Part shown: positions 9,082 to 16,326 of the stretch, in pieces
How positions within the stretch are numbered: position 1 is the stretch's first letter
How the letters are laid out: every line of letters starts with the position of its first letter
Origin: Planctomycetota bacterium
Lineage (GTDB): Bacteria > Planctomycetota > UBA8742 > UBA2392
Direction of reading: 5' to 3'
DNA length: 64,000 nucleotides
Assembly (NCBI GenBank): GCA_020425605.1
Contig: JAGQRH010000013.1
Coordinates: forward strand, 1 to 64,000
Notes under the pieces: model-generated
The model's database searches: none
Told to the model about the DNA's origin: nothing
The model's input: the letters and a program-made list of their open reading frames with translations, nothing else
Translations under genes and position numbers: made by a program

Positions 9082-9702
9082 TCACCGCCACAGGCCTTTA
9101 CGAGCCGCCTTGGCTACCGCTTCCTGTGCGGCGAAGTCTTCGGCGTGCTTGGTGTTGGGCGGGATGCGCATCACCCGGGCCCAGCCTTCCTTCATGAGTA
9201 CTTCGTTCAGCATGCGGTCGTCTGTCAGGTAGACGTAGGCGAGCGTTCGGCCGTACTTGTCTTCGCGCTCGGCGTCGTACTTGAGCTTCACCTGCGGGTC
9301 ATTCTCTAACAACTCGAAGACGAACATCGTGGCCTTCCAGCCGTCGCTTTCGGGGTCGACCTTCTCATGCGGCACCTCAGCGCAGTCGATGCCGATCAAG
9401 CGGATGCGTTCTTTCCTGCCGTTGTGCTCGACCTCAATGGTGTCGCCGTCGATTACCTGCGTGACCGGGTAGTAGCCCGATTTCTTCTTGTCCGGAGCCG
9501 GCAGGTAAAGCCGCGGGCGGTCGATCGGGGCGGATGGGGCCGCTGAGCCGGTCCCGTTGCCCGCGTAGATGCCGTCGTCGCGCAGGCGGAAGGGCAGGTA
9601 GCCGCTGGCCCACAGCACGGCGCCCAGCAGCAGCACCAGCGCAATCATCAGCGCGGCCGTGCGCCCGGTGTGTAGCCTGCCTCTTTGATTTGCCCTTGGC
9701 AT
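9082..9702 (-). CDS. Membrane-anchored staphylococcal-nuclease-like protein (thermonuclease family)
   Basis: 206 residues. An N-terminal basic stretch and one membrane segment (about residues 17-34) are followed by a Pro/Ser linker and an SNase-fold domain from about residue 78. The catalytic landmarks are visible: VIDGDTIEVEHNGRKERIRL, the IGIDCAEVP segment and KYGRTLAYVYL. These match the family's Asp, Arg and Glu-region positions, so it is probably an active Ca-dependent nuclease facing the periplasm or cell exterior. TATACT (9709-9714) ends 6 nt before the ATG, with no Shine-Dalgarno, suggesting a leaderless mRNA. The left inverted repeat of the GxxExxY cassette begins about 10 bp further upstream. 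Confidence 0.85.
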   Translation of the reverse strand: MPRANQRGRLHTGRTAALMIALVLLLGAVLWASGYLPFRLRDDGIYAGNGTGSAAPSAPIDRPRLYLPAPDKKKSGYYPVTQVIDGDTIEVEHNGRKERIRLIGIDCAEVPHEKVDPESDGWKATMFVFELLENDPQVKLKYDAEREDKYGRTLAYVYLTDDRMLNEVLMKEGWARVMRIPPNTKHAEDFAAQEAVAKAARKGLWR

Positions 9703-9708
9703 CCGGCC

Positions 9709-9714
9709 AGTATA
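9709..9714 (-). promoter_or_regulatory. Predicted leaderless -10 element of the thermonuclease gene (TATACT)
   Basis: TATACT on the minus strand, followed by 6 nt (GGCCGG) and the ATG at 9702. It has the same spacing as several other genes in the window. Confidence 0.55.
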
Positions 9715-9723
9715 GCGAGTTGC

Positions 9724-9787
9724 GTGTGCTTCGCGCTTGCGATGGTTTTACGCGAAGGTGCGAAGTTGAACGAAGGACGCGAAGGCC
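9724..9787 (+). repeat. Left inverted repeat of the GxxExxY cassette
   Basis: Built from GCGAAG-type words (ACGCGAAGG, TGCGAAG, CGAAGG, ACGCGAAGG). It matches the reverse complement of 10265-10331 closely: 21 of 21 bases in the core and 17 of 22 in the following block. Confidence 0.75.
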
Positions 9788-9829
9788 GGGTTGGCTGCAG
9801 TTGAGGTCCTCAATACTGGGGAGACACAG

Positions 9830-10246
9830 ATGGATCGGTTTGATGATGAGATTGAACAACTGGCCGAAGCGGTGATTGGCGCTGCCATTGAGGTTCACCG
9901 GCACCTTGGCCCGGGCCATCCGGAGTCGGTCTATTGCAGCGCACTCGAATACGAGTTCGAGTTGAGGAGCATTGGCAATCAACGCGAACACCATTACCGC
10001 GTGAGGTACAAAGGCAAGGACGTTGGCGAGGGTCGGCTGGACTTCTGGGTAGGCAAGCGGCTTACGGTGGAAGTCAAAGCCGTAGAGGAGCTCTCGCCAG
10101 TACATTCCGGGCAAGTTGTTGCTTACCTTTCACAAAAGGACGAGCCCGTTGGATTGCTGATAAACTTCAATGTGCCCGTCCTGCGTCGAGGGTTGAGACG
10201 TATCGTGCGCAGCAAGTCAAAGGGGAACAGTCCAGACGTGAAGTAG
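9830..10246 (+). CDS. GxxExxY family protein (PD-(D/E)XK nuclease-like fold)
   Basis: 138 residues from the ATG at 9830, preceded by GGGGAG at about 9817-9822; a TTG at 9791 would lack that ribosome site. The signature G-H-P-E-S-V-Y appears at about residue 27, and RLDFWVGKRLTVEVKAVEE supplies the D...E-x-K arrangement of PD-(D/E)XK nucleases. The family's biochemical role is unknown; members are often found alone between repeats. Here it is the only gene between the two inverted repeats. Its last codons and the following bases contain a 15-bp direct repeat (10222-10236 and 10246-10260, GGGG[A/T]ACAGTCCA[G/C]A). Confidence 0.82.
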   Translation: MDRFDDEIEQLAEAVIGAAIEVHRHLGPGHPESVYCSALEYEFELRSIGNQREHHYRVRYKGKDVGEGRLDFWVGKRLTVEVKAVEELSPVHSGQVVAYLSQKDEPVGLLINFNVPVLRRGLRRIVRSKSKGNSPDVK

Positions 10247-10260
10247 GGGTACAGTCCACA
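10222..10260 (+). repeat. Short direct repeat at the GxxExxY gene end
   Basis: GGGGAACAGTCCAGA (10222-10236) and GGGGTACAGTCCACA (10246-10260) match at 13 of 15 positions and flank the stop codon. Similar GGGGnACAGTCC words occur beside small mobile sequences in other genomes, but that is recollection rather than evidence from this window. Confidence 0.5.
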
Positions 10261-10264
10261 TAGT

Positions 10265-10331
10265 GGCCTTCGCGTTCTTCGCCAATCTTCGCACCTTCGC
10301 GTAAAACACACACGCGAGGGCGAAGCACGAG
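10265..10331 (-). repeat. Right inverted repeat of the GxxExxY cassette
   Basis: Reverse-complement partner of 9724-9787. It ends 4 bp before the PAP2 start codon at 10336, so the cassette has probably replaced or supplies the PAP2 upstream region. Confidence 0.75.
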
Positions 10332-10335
10332 CACC

Positions 10336-10872
10336 ATGAATCAACTCGACCGGACACTCTCTGCGCGTATCCATGGCTGGCGGCTGGGGCCGCTGGACTA
10401 CCTCCTGGTTGTTCCGGGCATGCTGTTCGGCAGCTATGTGATGCCACTGACCGTCCTGGCGCTGGGGTTCTGGCTGGGCTGGCGCTTCGGACTGGTCTGC
10501 GTGATGGCTGCGCTGACTACGCTGGCAATCACAAGTCCCATGAAGCACTGGATCGGCCGGCCGCGACCGGAGCCGCTGGAGGCCCCGCGCGCCTTCAAGA
10601 TTCGGGGTCTGGTGAACAACCCGAGTTTCCCATCCGGTGACAGCGCCCAGGCCGGCGCTATCACGACATTGCTGATCCTGCTGGGGCCGCTCGCCTGGCC
10701 CGTGAGCCTCAGCTTTCTGCCGTTGATCCCGCTGTGCATGTTCGCGCGGGTCTACTATGGCGCGCACTGGATCGGGGATACCATTGTGGGCGTTGCGATC
10801 GGTGCCGGCGTCGCCTTTGCGTATGCATTCTGGTTCGCCCAGTTTGCAGGCCACGGGCTATCGGCGGCTTGA
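10336..10872 (+). CDS. PAP2-family membrane phosphatase
   Basis: 178 residues with about five membrane segments. The three PAP2 phosphatase motifs are intact: KHWIGRPRPE, PSGDSAQ and RVYYGAHWIGD, giving the conserved Lys/Arg, His-equivalent region and final His-Asp. Motif 2 has PSGD where many members have PSGH, so the motif-2 histidine is replaced by Asp, which is unusual though not unique. Related enzymes dephosphorylate undecaprenyl pyrophosphate, phosphatidate or phosphatidylglycerophosphate at the membrane; the substrate cannot be told here. The right arm of the GxxExxY cassette ends 4 bp upstream and no clear ribosome site is visible. metK follows 46 bp later. Confidence 0.8.
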   Translation: MNQLDRTLSARIHGWRLGPLDYLLVVPGMLFGSYVMPLTVLALGFWLGWRFGLVCVMAALTTLAITSPMKHWIGRPRPEPLEAPRAFKIRGLVNNPSFPSGDSAQAGAITTLLILLGPLAWPVSLSFLPLIPLCMFARVYYGAHWIGDTIVGVAIGAGVAFAYAFWFAQFAGHGLSAA

Positions 10873-10918
10873 TCGTTTTCTATAAGGCAATGCTTCAATT
10901 CAGCGGTCAGGAGCAGTC

Positions 10919-12088
10919 ATGAGCGAGCGCACGTTGTTTACCTCCGAATCGGTCGGCGAAGGTCACCCGGACAAGGTCTGTGACCAGGTGTCGGACGCCG
11001 TCCTCGATGCGTTGCTCGCGAAAGACCCGGATTCGCGCGTAGCCTGTGAGACGGCCACCACCACCGGCTTCATCTGCGTGATGGGCGAAATCACCACCAA
11101 GGCGACCGAGGTTCTGGCGCACATTGGTGACATCGCCCGCGAGACGGCCTGCGGCATCGGCTACACCAACGGTGACTACGGGCTGGATGGCAACTCCTGT
11201 GGCGTCGCGGTTACCGTCCATGGTCAGTCGCCCGACATCGCCATGGGCGTGGATGAAGGCAAGGACCACGAACAGGGCGCCGGCGACCAGGGCATGATGT
11301 TCGGGTACGCCACCAACGAGACGCCCGAGCTGATGCCGGCCGCGATCGCATGGTCGCATAAGCTGACGGCTGCGCAGGCCGCTGCCCGACACGGTGGCAA
11401 GATCAAGTGGCTGCGCCCGGACTGCAAGAGCCAGGTGACGGTCGAGTACGAAGGTCATGAGCTGAAGCGCATCCACACCGTCGTGTTGTCCACCCAGCAC
11501 GACCCGGACGTGACTCTTGAGCAGGTACGCGAGCAGGTGATCGAGGAGATCATCAAGCCGACGCTGCCCAAGGACTTCATCGATGACAAGACGATCTACC
11601 ACGTCAACCCGACCGGCCGATTCGTGATTGGCGGCCCGCACGGCGACTCCGGCCTGACCGGTCGCAAGATCATCGTGGACACGTACGGCGGAATGGGCCG
11701 CCACGGCGGCGGCGCGTTCAGCGGCAAGGACCCGTCGAAGGTCGACCGCAGCGCGGCTTACATGGCGCGCTATGCCGCGAAGAATGTCGTAAAAGCTGAA
11801 TTGGCCCAGCGTTGTGAAATTCAGCTCGCCTATGCGATCGGCGTAGCTGAACCTGTCAGTATCCACGTGGAGACCTTCGGGACGAACGCTGTGAGCGATC
11901 ACCGCATCATTGAGCTGCTGCGTGAGCACTTGAGTTTCAAGCCGAAGTCGATTATCGAAACGTTGAAGCTGAAGCGCCCCATCTACCGCCAGACGGCCAA
12001 GAATGGGCACTTCGGGCACACCGGAGACAGCTTCCCATGGGAGCAGACGGACCTGGCCGAGAAGCTGAAGAAGTCGGCCGGCGTCTAG
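10919..12088 (+). CDS. metK: S-adenosylmethionine synthetase
   Basis: 389 residues, the normal MetK length. It makes AdoMet from methionine and ATP. Clear signatures are [15 protein letters not shown] at the N-terminus, [12 protein letters not shown] (about residues 119-130) and [19 protein letters not shown] toward the C-terminus. The ATG follows GGTCAGGAGCAGTC, which holds a usable AGGAG ribosome site about 7 nt upstream; TATAAG lies at 10881-10886. No SAM riboswitch fold is recognisable in the 46-bp leader. AdoMet from this enzyme would feed the two DNA methyltransferases in the window. Confidence 0.97.
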   Translation: MSERTLFTSESVGEGHPDKVCDQVSDAVLDALLAKDPDSRVACETATTTGFICVMGEITTKATEVLAHIGDIARETACGIGYTNGDYGLDGNSCGVAVTVHGQSPDIAMGVDEGKDHEQGAGDQGMMFGYATNETPELMPAAIAWSHKLTAAQAAARHGGKIKWLRPDCKSQVTVEYEGHELKRIHTVVLSTQHDPDVTLEQVREQVIEEIIKPTLPKDFIDDKTIYHVNPTGRFVIGGPHGDSGLTGRKIIVDTYGGMGRHGGGAFSGKDPSKVDRSAAYMARYAAKNVVKAELAQRCEIQLAYAIGVAEPVSIHVETFGTNAVSDHRIIELLREHLSFKPKSIIETLKLKRPIYRQTAKNGHFGHTGDSFPWEQTDLAEKLKKSAGV

Positions 12089-12298
12089 CTTTACGTTCTG
12101 CAAGAAAAAGTGGGTTGCGTGACCTAAGGCAGAACTGTAAACAACTTAGCACTTGGACCGTCAGTGGCTGGAAGGTCCAAAATTCATAAAAAGCCGGTAG
12201 TAAAGAGCTTTTGTCGCTCTATATTGCCGGACCATTGCGGGCAGGACTTACACTAGTCGTTCACAGACACCGAAAACAAAAACCAAGGGGACGAACCC

Positions 12299-12631
12299 AT
12301 GACAGACAATGCACCGGCTGAAAGTGGCGGCGGCGAGCTCGAAGCGCTCGGCGTGCCTAAGGAAATCCAGGACTACGCGAAGACCATGTGGATGCTGCAG
12401 ATCATCGGCCTTGGGCCGCTCTATCTGATCTTCGTTGAGAAGCCGGGACTCTGGAAGAACCCCTGGTTCGTGTCCCAGGTTCGCCTGATGATCCGCTCCA
12501 TGCTGTTCTGGATCATCTGCTACCTGCCTGGTATGTGGTTCGCGTTCCAGTGCTTCGGCGCCGTTGGCAAGGGCAAGGACCCCAAGGTCCCGTTTGCCGC
12601 GCCGAACGGTTTCGCCGACAGCCAGAAGTAA
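12299..12631 (+). CDS. Small two-helix membrane protein, unknown
   Basis: 110 residues, family not recognised. After an acidic 30-residue N-terminus there are two hydrophobic stretches (about residues 43-56 and 69-86) separated by a basic loop containing 'KPGLWKNPWF'. The C-terminus is polar. The ATG has AAGGGGA about 9 nt upstream, and TACACT at about 12250 could be a -10 box with a roughly 43-nt leader. A strong hairpin follows the stop, so it appears to be a single-gene transcript. The 210 bp between metK and this gene contain nothing else I recognise. Confidence 0.7.
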   Translation: MTDNAPAESGGGELEALGVPKEIQDYAKTMWMLQIIGLGPLYLIFVEKPGLWKNPWFVSQVRLMIRSMLFWIICYLPGMWFAFQCFGAVGKGKDPKVPFAAPNGFADSQK

Positions 12632-12652
12632 GTAACGGAATGGACTTACTTG

Positions 12653-12684
12653 ACCGGGGACGCATCAGCGTCCCCGGTTTGTAT
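12653..12684 (+). terminator. Rho-independent terminator after the small membrane protein gene
   Basis: An 11-bp perfect stem, ACCGGGGACGC / GCGTCCCCGGT, with an ATCA loop, followed by TTGTATTTG. Confidence 0.8.
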
Positions 12685-12707
12685 TTGCCCCGGGCATCCC
12701 GACGCAT

Positions 12708-13250
12708 ATGCGCATCAATGTCGACCTGAGCGTGAACGACTACGACCGCGAACTCTTCGCGGAGCGCCGTATTGTGCTGGAGACCCGCGAGGGTGAAGGC
12801 CTGCCGCACATCGTGCTGAAGATTCTGTCGATGGCCATGTTCCATGACGTGGCCCTGCAGGTCGAGCCCACCATGGATGACGATGACCGCTACAAGCCCG
12901 ACCTGCTGATCCGTGCTGAAGATTACCGCCCGAAGCTCTGGGTCGAATGCGGTGCGTGCCGCGTGCAGAAGCTCGATAAGGTCACTTTCAAGCACTACGA
13001 CGCGAACGTGGTCATGCTCAAGCGCACGGCCCGTGAGGCACGCGAGATCATGGAGCGCTGCCGGGGTGAAGTTCGCCGCATCCAGGCGATCGAATTCATT
13101 GGCTTTGACAACGGCTTTGTCGACTTGGTCGCTAATGTGCTGACTGGCAAGAACGATGTCGTAGCCATCATCAGCGGTGATGCCTTGCAGCTCGTCATCG
13201 ACGGAACGACACATTCCACCACGATTCATCGCTTCAAGTCCGAGAAGTGA
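12708..13250 (+). CDS. YaeQ-like protein
   Basis: 180 residues, the usual size for YaeQ. The order of features matches the family: an N-terminal beta hairpin 'DLSVNDYDRELFAERRIVLE', a helix 'LPHIVLKILSMAMF', then 'KPDLLIRAEDYRPKLWVECG' and 'VVMLKRTAREAREIM'. YaeQ proteins have a PD-(D/E)XK-like fold and no settled activity; here the Asp and Glu positions are present but ExK reads ECG, as is usual for YaeQ. It is probably cytosolic. No ribosome site is evident. The stop lies 60 bp before the next gene, which has its own -10-like element. Confidence 0.72.
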   Translation: MRINVDLSVNDYDRELFAERRIVLETREGEGLPHIVLKILSMAMFHDVALQVEPTMDDDDRYKPDLLIRAEDYRPKLWVECGACRVQKLDKVTFKHYDANVVMLKRTAREAREIMERCRGEVRRIQAIEFIGFDNGFVDLVANVLTGKNDVVAIISGDALQLVIDGTTHSTTIHRFKSEK

Positions 13251-13298
13251 CGACTCCTGAAACCCCGGATTGCAGATGGGTTGCGTCGCAATCGGCGC

Positions 13299-13304
13299 TA
13301 CACT
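13299..13304 (+). promoter_or_regulatory. Predicted leaderless -10 element (TACACT)
   Basis: TACACT, then GGCCAC, then the ATG at 13311: exactly 6 nt, with no Shine-Dalgarno sequence. Confidence 0.55.
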
Positions 13305-13310
13305 GGCCAC

Positions 13311-14666
13311 ATGAGACGCTTTGCGCTGGCCATTCTTGCGTTGCTCGCGTTCGGGCTGACGTCCGTCGCTGAGGGCGATCGACCCCAATTCCCCCGCGTT
13401 CCGAGGGGTTTCGATGAAGGCCGCACCGAGCTTACGGCCGAGGTCAAGGATGGGCTGATATCCTCCGGTGACTTCGTGAAGCGTTTGTTCGAAGAAGCGG
13501 ACTTGGCCGAGCTTTCGACTTTCATTCACTTGCATTTGCTGAGTGATGAGCTTCAGTCGCTTGACGGCGGGCTCAAGCTTGATGGTGAGCTGCTGAAGTG
13601 CCGCGATGAGGTAGCCTTATTGGCACTGCTGCAGTCCCGGAAGCTGAAGCCCGGCGGCGTAGCACATGCGATCGGAAAAATGCTTGTCGCGCGCAAGTAC
13701 ACGCTGACGGACACCGCCGCTTGGCTCTACGCCCGCGGATTCAACTTCAACGTACTGCAGCGCGCACTGAATGGCGAGCGGCTTGACGCCCTGCGCTTGC
13801 GCACGAGCTTGCGTGCAGCCAAAGACAAGTCTGCCGCGGCGTTGTTCGTGCAGGGGATGTGGGAATACAACCTGAACGATGCGCGCGAAGAACTCGGCGG
13901 TACGTATGACGGCGTCCAGGCCGTGGAATGCCTGCTGGCGCTCGGCTGGCAGTCAGACGACTTTGCCAGCGCCTGCGGTCAGGATGAGTTGCCGGACGTT
14001 CGCAAGCGAATGATCGAATGGGGCGACGCCCGGTTGATCTGGCCGATGCTTGAGCACTACGTGTCCGAGAGCGAGTTGATCAAGAAGGTGATTGAGCACT
14101 ATGAGGCCAAGGACGACCCGCGCCTCGTAGATCTCGCCCTGGCTCGCGCGGCCACCACAACACGCTGGTTCCGGACCGGCGGACCGGGCATCAGCGCCGT
14201 CTACCGCGGTCCGTGGCCGGACAGCAAAGGGGCCCCTAGCCCGCCGACCGGCGCCGTGATGGAAATCGGCGATGTTGACAATGAGCAGTTCACAAATGCA
14301 CTCGATGATGAAATCCGGGCGCACTTCAGTTCCAACGGCGAGCAGCTGACGATTGTGCTTTACGAGGATGGCAGCGCACGTGCCATAATCGACCGCCCTG
14401 CGCGCGAGCCTGTGAACTATGGTGCCGACTCGCCATTCGGCAATGTCGCCACTTCCCGCCAGGCCTACGAAGGACGCGTGAGCATCGCCGGTCGCAGCGC
14501 ACTGATGTACCTGGTATTCGCGAACGGCGCCAAGTCAGCGCCGGCGGAATGGGAACTGGCCAATTTGAAGTTGACGGCGGGCAACGCGTTCCTGGTCGCG
14601 GACATCGACGACGGCGTGAACTTCACACCCATCCTGCTCAGGCGCACCACTCGGCTGGTTGACTAG
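13311..14666 (+). CDS. Exported protein of unknown function
   Basis: 451 residues from the ATG at 13311, chosen because a signal peptide (MRRFALAILALLAFGLTSVAEG) starts there and TACACT lies 6 nt upstream; an extension to 13281 would bury the signal peptide. The mature part is largely helical to about residue 280, with repeated Leu-rich helices and many charged residues, then changes to a more beta-like C-terminal part. No family recognised. The last 4 bp overlap the convergent hydrolase-like gene, so the two transcripts must end inside one another. Confidence 0.7.
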   Translation: MRRFALAILALLAFGLTSVAEGDRPQFPRVPRGFDEGRTELTAEVKDGLISSGDFVKRLFEEADLAELSTFIHLHLLSDELQSLDGGLKLDGELLKCRDEVALLALLQSRKLKPGGVAHAIGKMLVARKYTLTDTAAWLYARGFNFNVLQRALNGERLDALRLRTSLRAAKDKSAAALFVQGMWEYNLNDAREELGGTYDGVQAVECLLALGWQSDDFASACGQDELPDVRKRMIEWGDARLIWPMLEHYVSESELIKKVIEHYEAKDDPRLVDLALARAATTTRWFRTGGPGISAVYRGPWPDSKGAPSPPTGAVMEIGDVDNEQFTNALDDEIRAHFSSNGEQLTIVLYEDGSARAIIDRPAREPVNYGADSPFGNVATSRQAYEGRVSIAGRSALMYLVFANGAKSAPAEWELANLKLTAGNAFLVADIDDGVNFTPILLRRTTRLVD

Positions 14667-15337
14667 TACATGCGCTGTGCGAAGAAACGGTCGATGCGCG
14701 TCCACAGGTCGCGCTCGGCGGCTTCGCGGTACTCCGCGTTGCCCTCTTCGTTGTCGAAGAACGCGTGTCCGACGCCTGGGTAGGTGTAGGTTTCGTCGTC
14801 TTCGGGGCTGCTTGAGAGCACTTTCTCCAGTGCGCGGACATCCTCGATCGGAACTTCGCTGTCGATCTCGCCGAACACGGCCAGGATCGGTGCGCGCGCC
14901 TTCGCCACGATATCCAGCGGCTGTTTGATGATCACGTCGTCGGCCACGGGAAGTCGGATGAATGGGCAGACTACCACGCAGGCCTCGAATTCTTCGTCAC
15001 TCGCCAAAAGGGCAATCGTGCCGGCCAGCCAGGCGCCAACCATGCCGACCTTCTTGCTGCCGCCCAACGTCTTTCGAAGGTCCCGGGCCGCGGCCTTGGC
15101 GGCGTGCACGCCGTTCACGATCTCGTCGAGGGTGACGTTGTCGATCGTGCGCTCTTGCTTCGACAATTCGGGGACGCTGACTGCAAAGCCCGTGTTGGCG
15201 ATACCCTGGGCACTATGAAGCACGGTCTTGTCGATCACAAACCGCTTCGGCAGCAGGACTACGCCGCCTTTGATCGGACCGTTTCTCGGGTTCACCAGCA
15301 TGGTGGTGATGATCGGTGTTGGAACGGCATTGTTCAA
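14663..15337 (-). CDS. Dienelactone-hydrolase-family protein with a missing nucleophile
   Basis: 224 residues with an alpha/beta-hydrolase fold. 'FGEIDSEVP' supplies the acidic residue and 'GVGHAFF' the histidine at the expected C-terminal spacing. The nucleophile elbow, normally G-x-C-x-G-G, reads GMVGAWLAGT, with Trp where Cys (or Ser) should be. It is therefore probably not a standard lactone hydrolase; a binding or regulatory role is possible. The upstream boundary is uncertain: the frame opens with TTG at 15335-15337, and an in-frame ATG inside would shorten it by about 12 residues. It diverges from the methyltransferase gene across 27 bp. Confidence 0.78.
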   Translation of the reverse strand: MNNAVPTPIITTMLVNPRNGPIKGGVVLLPKRFVIDKTVLHSAQGIANTGFAVSVPELSKQERTIDNVTLDEIVNGVHAAKAAARDLRKTLGGSKKVGMVGAWLAGTIALLASDEEFEACVVVCPFIRLPVADDVIIKQPLDIVAKARAPILAVFGEIDSEVPIEDVRALEKVLSSSPEDDETYTYPGVGHAFFDNEEGNAEYREAAERDLWTRIDRFFAQRMY

Positions 15338-15364
15338 TAGACCAATGTCCGGGCGGACAGATCA

Positions 15365-16192
15365 TTGGCAATTGTAGTTCCGACGTGCTTTGACCATGAT
15401 TCGGCCGTGCCCAGATCAGTCATCAACAGCATTGTCCACGGCGACGCCCTTGCGATCGCGTCCTCCCTGCCCCAGGGCAGGGTTGCACTGCTCTATCTTG
15501 ATCCGCCGTTCTTCAGTGGGCGGAGGCGAAGCAACCGCGGCAAGGGCCCCGCATATGACGACCGCTGGCCGGGCGGACTGGCTGAGTACCTGCGCTTCCT
15601 TCGCAGCCTGCTTGAAGCCGGACACCCGTTGCTGACTCCCGACGGCGTGATTGCACTCCATCTCGACTGGCGCGCGACACACCATGGAAGGCTTGAACTC
15701 GAACGACTACTTGGCCCTGGCGGCTTCGTGAACGAGATCATCTGGTCGTATCGGACCGGCGGCGGCAGCAAACGCATGCTGGCCCGCAAGCACGACAGCA
15801 TCCACGTGTTTGCGGCCGGCAAGAATTACACCTTCAACCGCCAGACGGAAAAGAGCTATCTCGCTCACCGGTATGGCTTTACGAATATCCAGATCCATGA
15901 GGACGAAAAGGGGCCGTACACTCTCAGTGCCATGCGCGACGTCTGGGAAATCCCCGCCCTGCGCGGGAATCAGCGAGAGTACGTGGGTTACCCGACGCAG
16001 AAGCCGCTGCAACTGCTTGAGCGGCTGATCGGCTGCTTCAGCAATGAGGGCGACCTGGTTGCTGACTTGTGTTGCGGCTCCGGCACAACGCTGCTGGCGG
16101 CAAGCCGCTTGAAGCGCCACTGGGTGGGAGTCGATAGCAGCGCCGAGGCGGTTTCATTGGCCCGGAGGAGGCTATCGCAACCGAACCAGTGA
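15365..16192 (+). CDS. DNA methyltransferase (N4-cytosine or N6-adenine, beta-class order)
   Basis: 275 residues. The catalytic motif IV 'YLDPPFF' comes early (about residue 45) and the AdoMet-binding motif I 'ADLCCGSGTTLLAA' near the C-terminus, giving the beta-class order; 'VGYPTQKPLQLLERLI' between them is typical of this group. A full-size single-polypeptide MTase without a visible restriction partner: the neighbours are a hydrolase-like protein and a disordered membrane protein. It may be an orphan regulatory methylase. The TTG at 15365 is the most upstream start compatible with the divergent gene; a GTG at about 15407 is the alternative because no ribosome site is evident at either. Confidence 0.87.
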   Translation: MAIVVPTCFDHDSAVPRSVINSIVHGDALAIASSLPQGRVALLYLDPPFFSGRRRSNRGKGPAYDDRWPGGLAEYLRFLRSLLEAGHPLLTPDGVIALHLDWRATHHGRLELERLLGPGGFVNEIIWSYRTGGGSKRMLARKHDSIHVFAAGKNYTFNRQTEKSYLAHRYGFTNIQIHEDEKGPYTLSAMRDVWEIPALRGNQREYVGYPTQKPLQLLERLIGCFSNEGDLVADLCCGSGTTLLAASRLKRHWVGVDSSAEAVSLARRRLSQPNQ

Positions 16193-16194
16193 AC

Positions 16195-16326
16195 TATACT
16201 GTGCGCATTGCGCCTTTTTACACTTGCCCCGTTGTGTTACGGGGCTCTAGATTCGTACCGCAAGTCCTGCCGGAAACAAGGCTTAGCGCCTGCCGGTGAC
16301 AAACCCTTTGGGGGCCCATCGAACCC
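16195..16326 (+). promoter_or_regulatory. Upstream region of the 16327 gene with two -10-like boxes and a hairpin
   Basis: TATACT (16195-16200, overlapping the methylase end) and TACACT (16219-16224) are -10-like. A GCCCCGT/ACGGGGC hairpin lies at 16226-16245 without a T tract. The leader of about 100 nt has no recognised riboswitch. No good -35 is visible for either box. Confidence 0.3.

Larger units (their letters stand above)
9724..10331. mobile_element. Putative small mobile cassette: GxxExxY gene between inverted repeats
   Basis: About 608 bp bounded by two imperfect inverted repeats (9724-9787 and 10265-10331) that share a 21-bp perfectly matching core (9745-9765 against 10287-10307). 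A single gene for a GxxExxY protein lies between them. The unit separates two divergent genes, the thermonuclease (minus) and PAP2 phosphatase (plus), and each repeat lies within about 25 bp of a start codon. No transposase is encoded, so movement would need trans-acting help. Mobility is inferred from the geometry; target-site duplications are not obvious. Confidence 0.55.

Noticed and set aside
9791..9829. Longer start (TTG at 9791) for the GxxExxY gene
   Set aside because: The ATG at 9830 has GGGGAG just upstream and matches the usual start of the family.
10907..12103. A 398-residue minus-strand open frame antisense to metK
   Set aside because: It covers metK almost exactly on the other strand and has no protein-like motif.
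12089..12298. A riboswitch behind metK
   Set aside because: I could not recognise any conserved riboswitch core; only a weak -10-like box was found.
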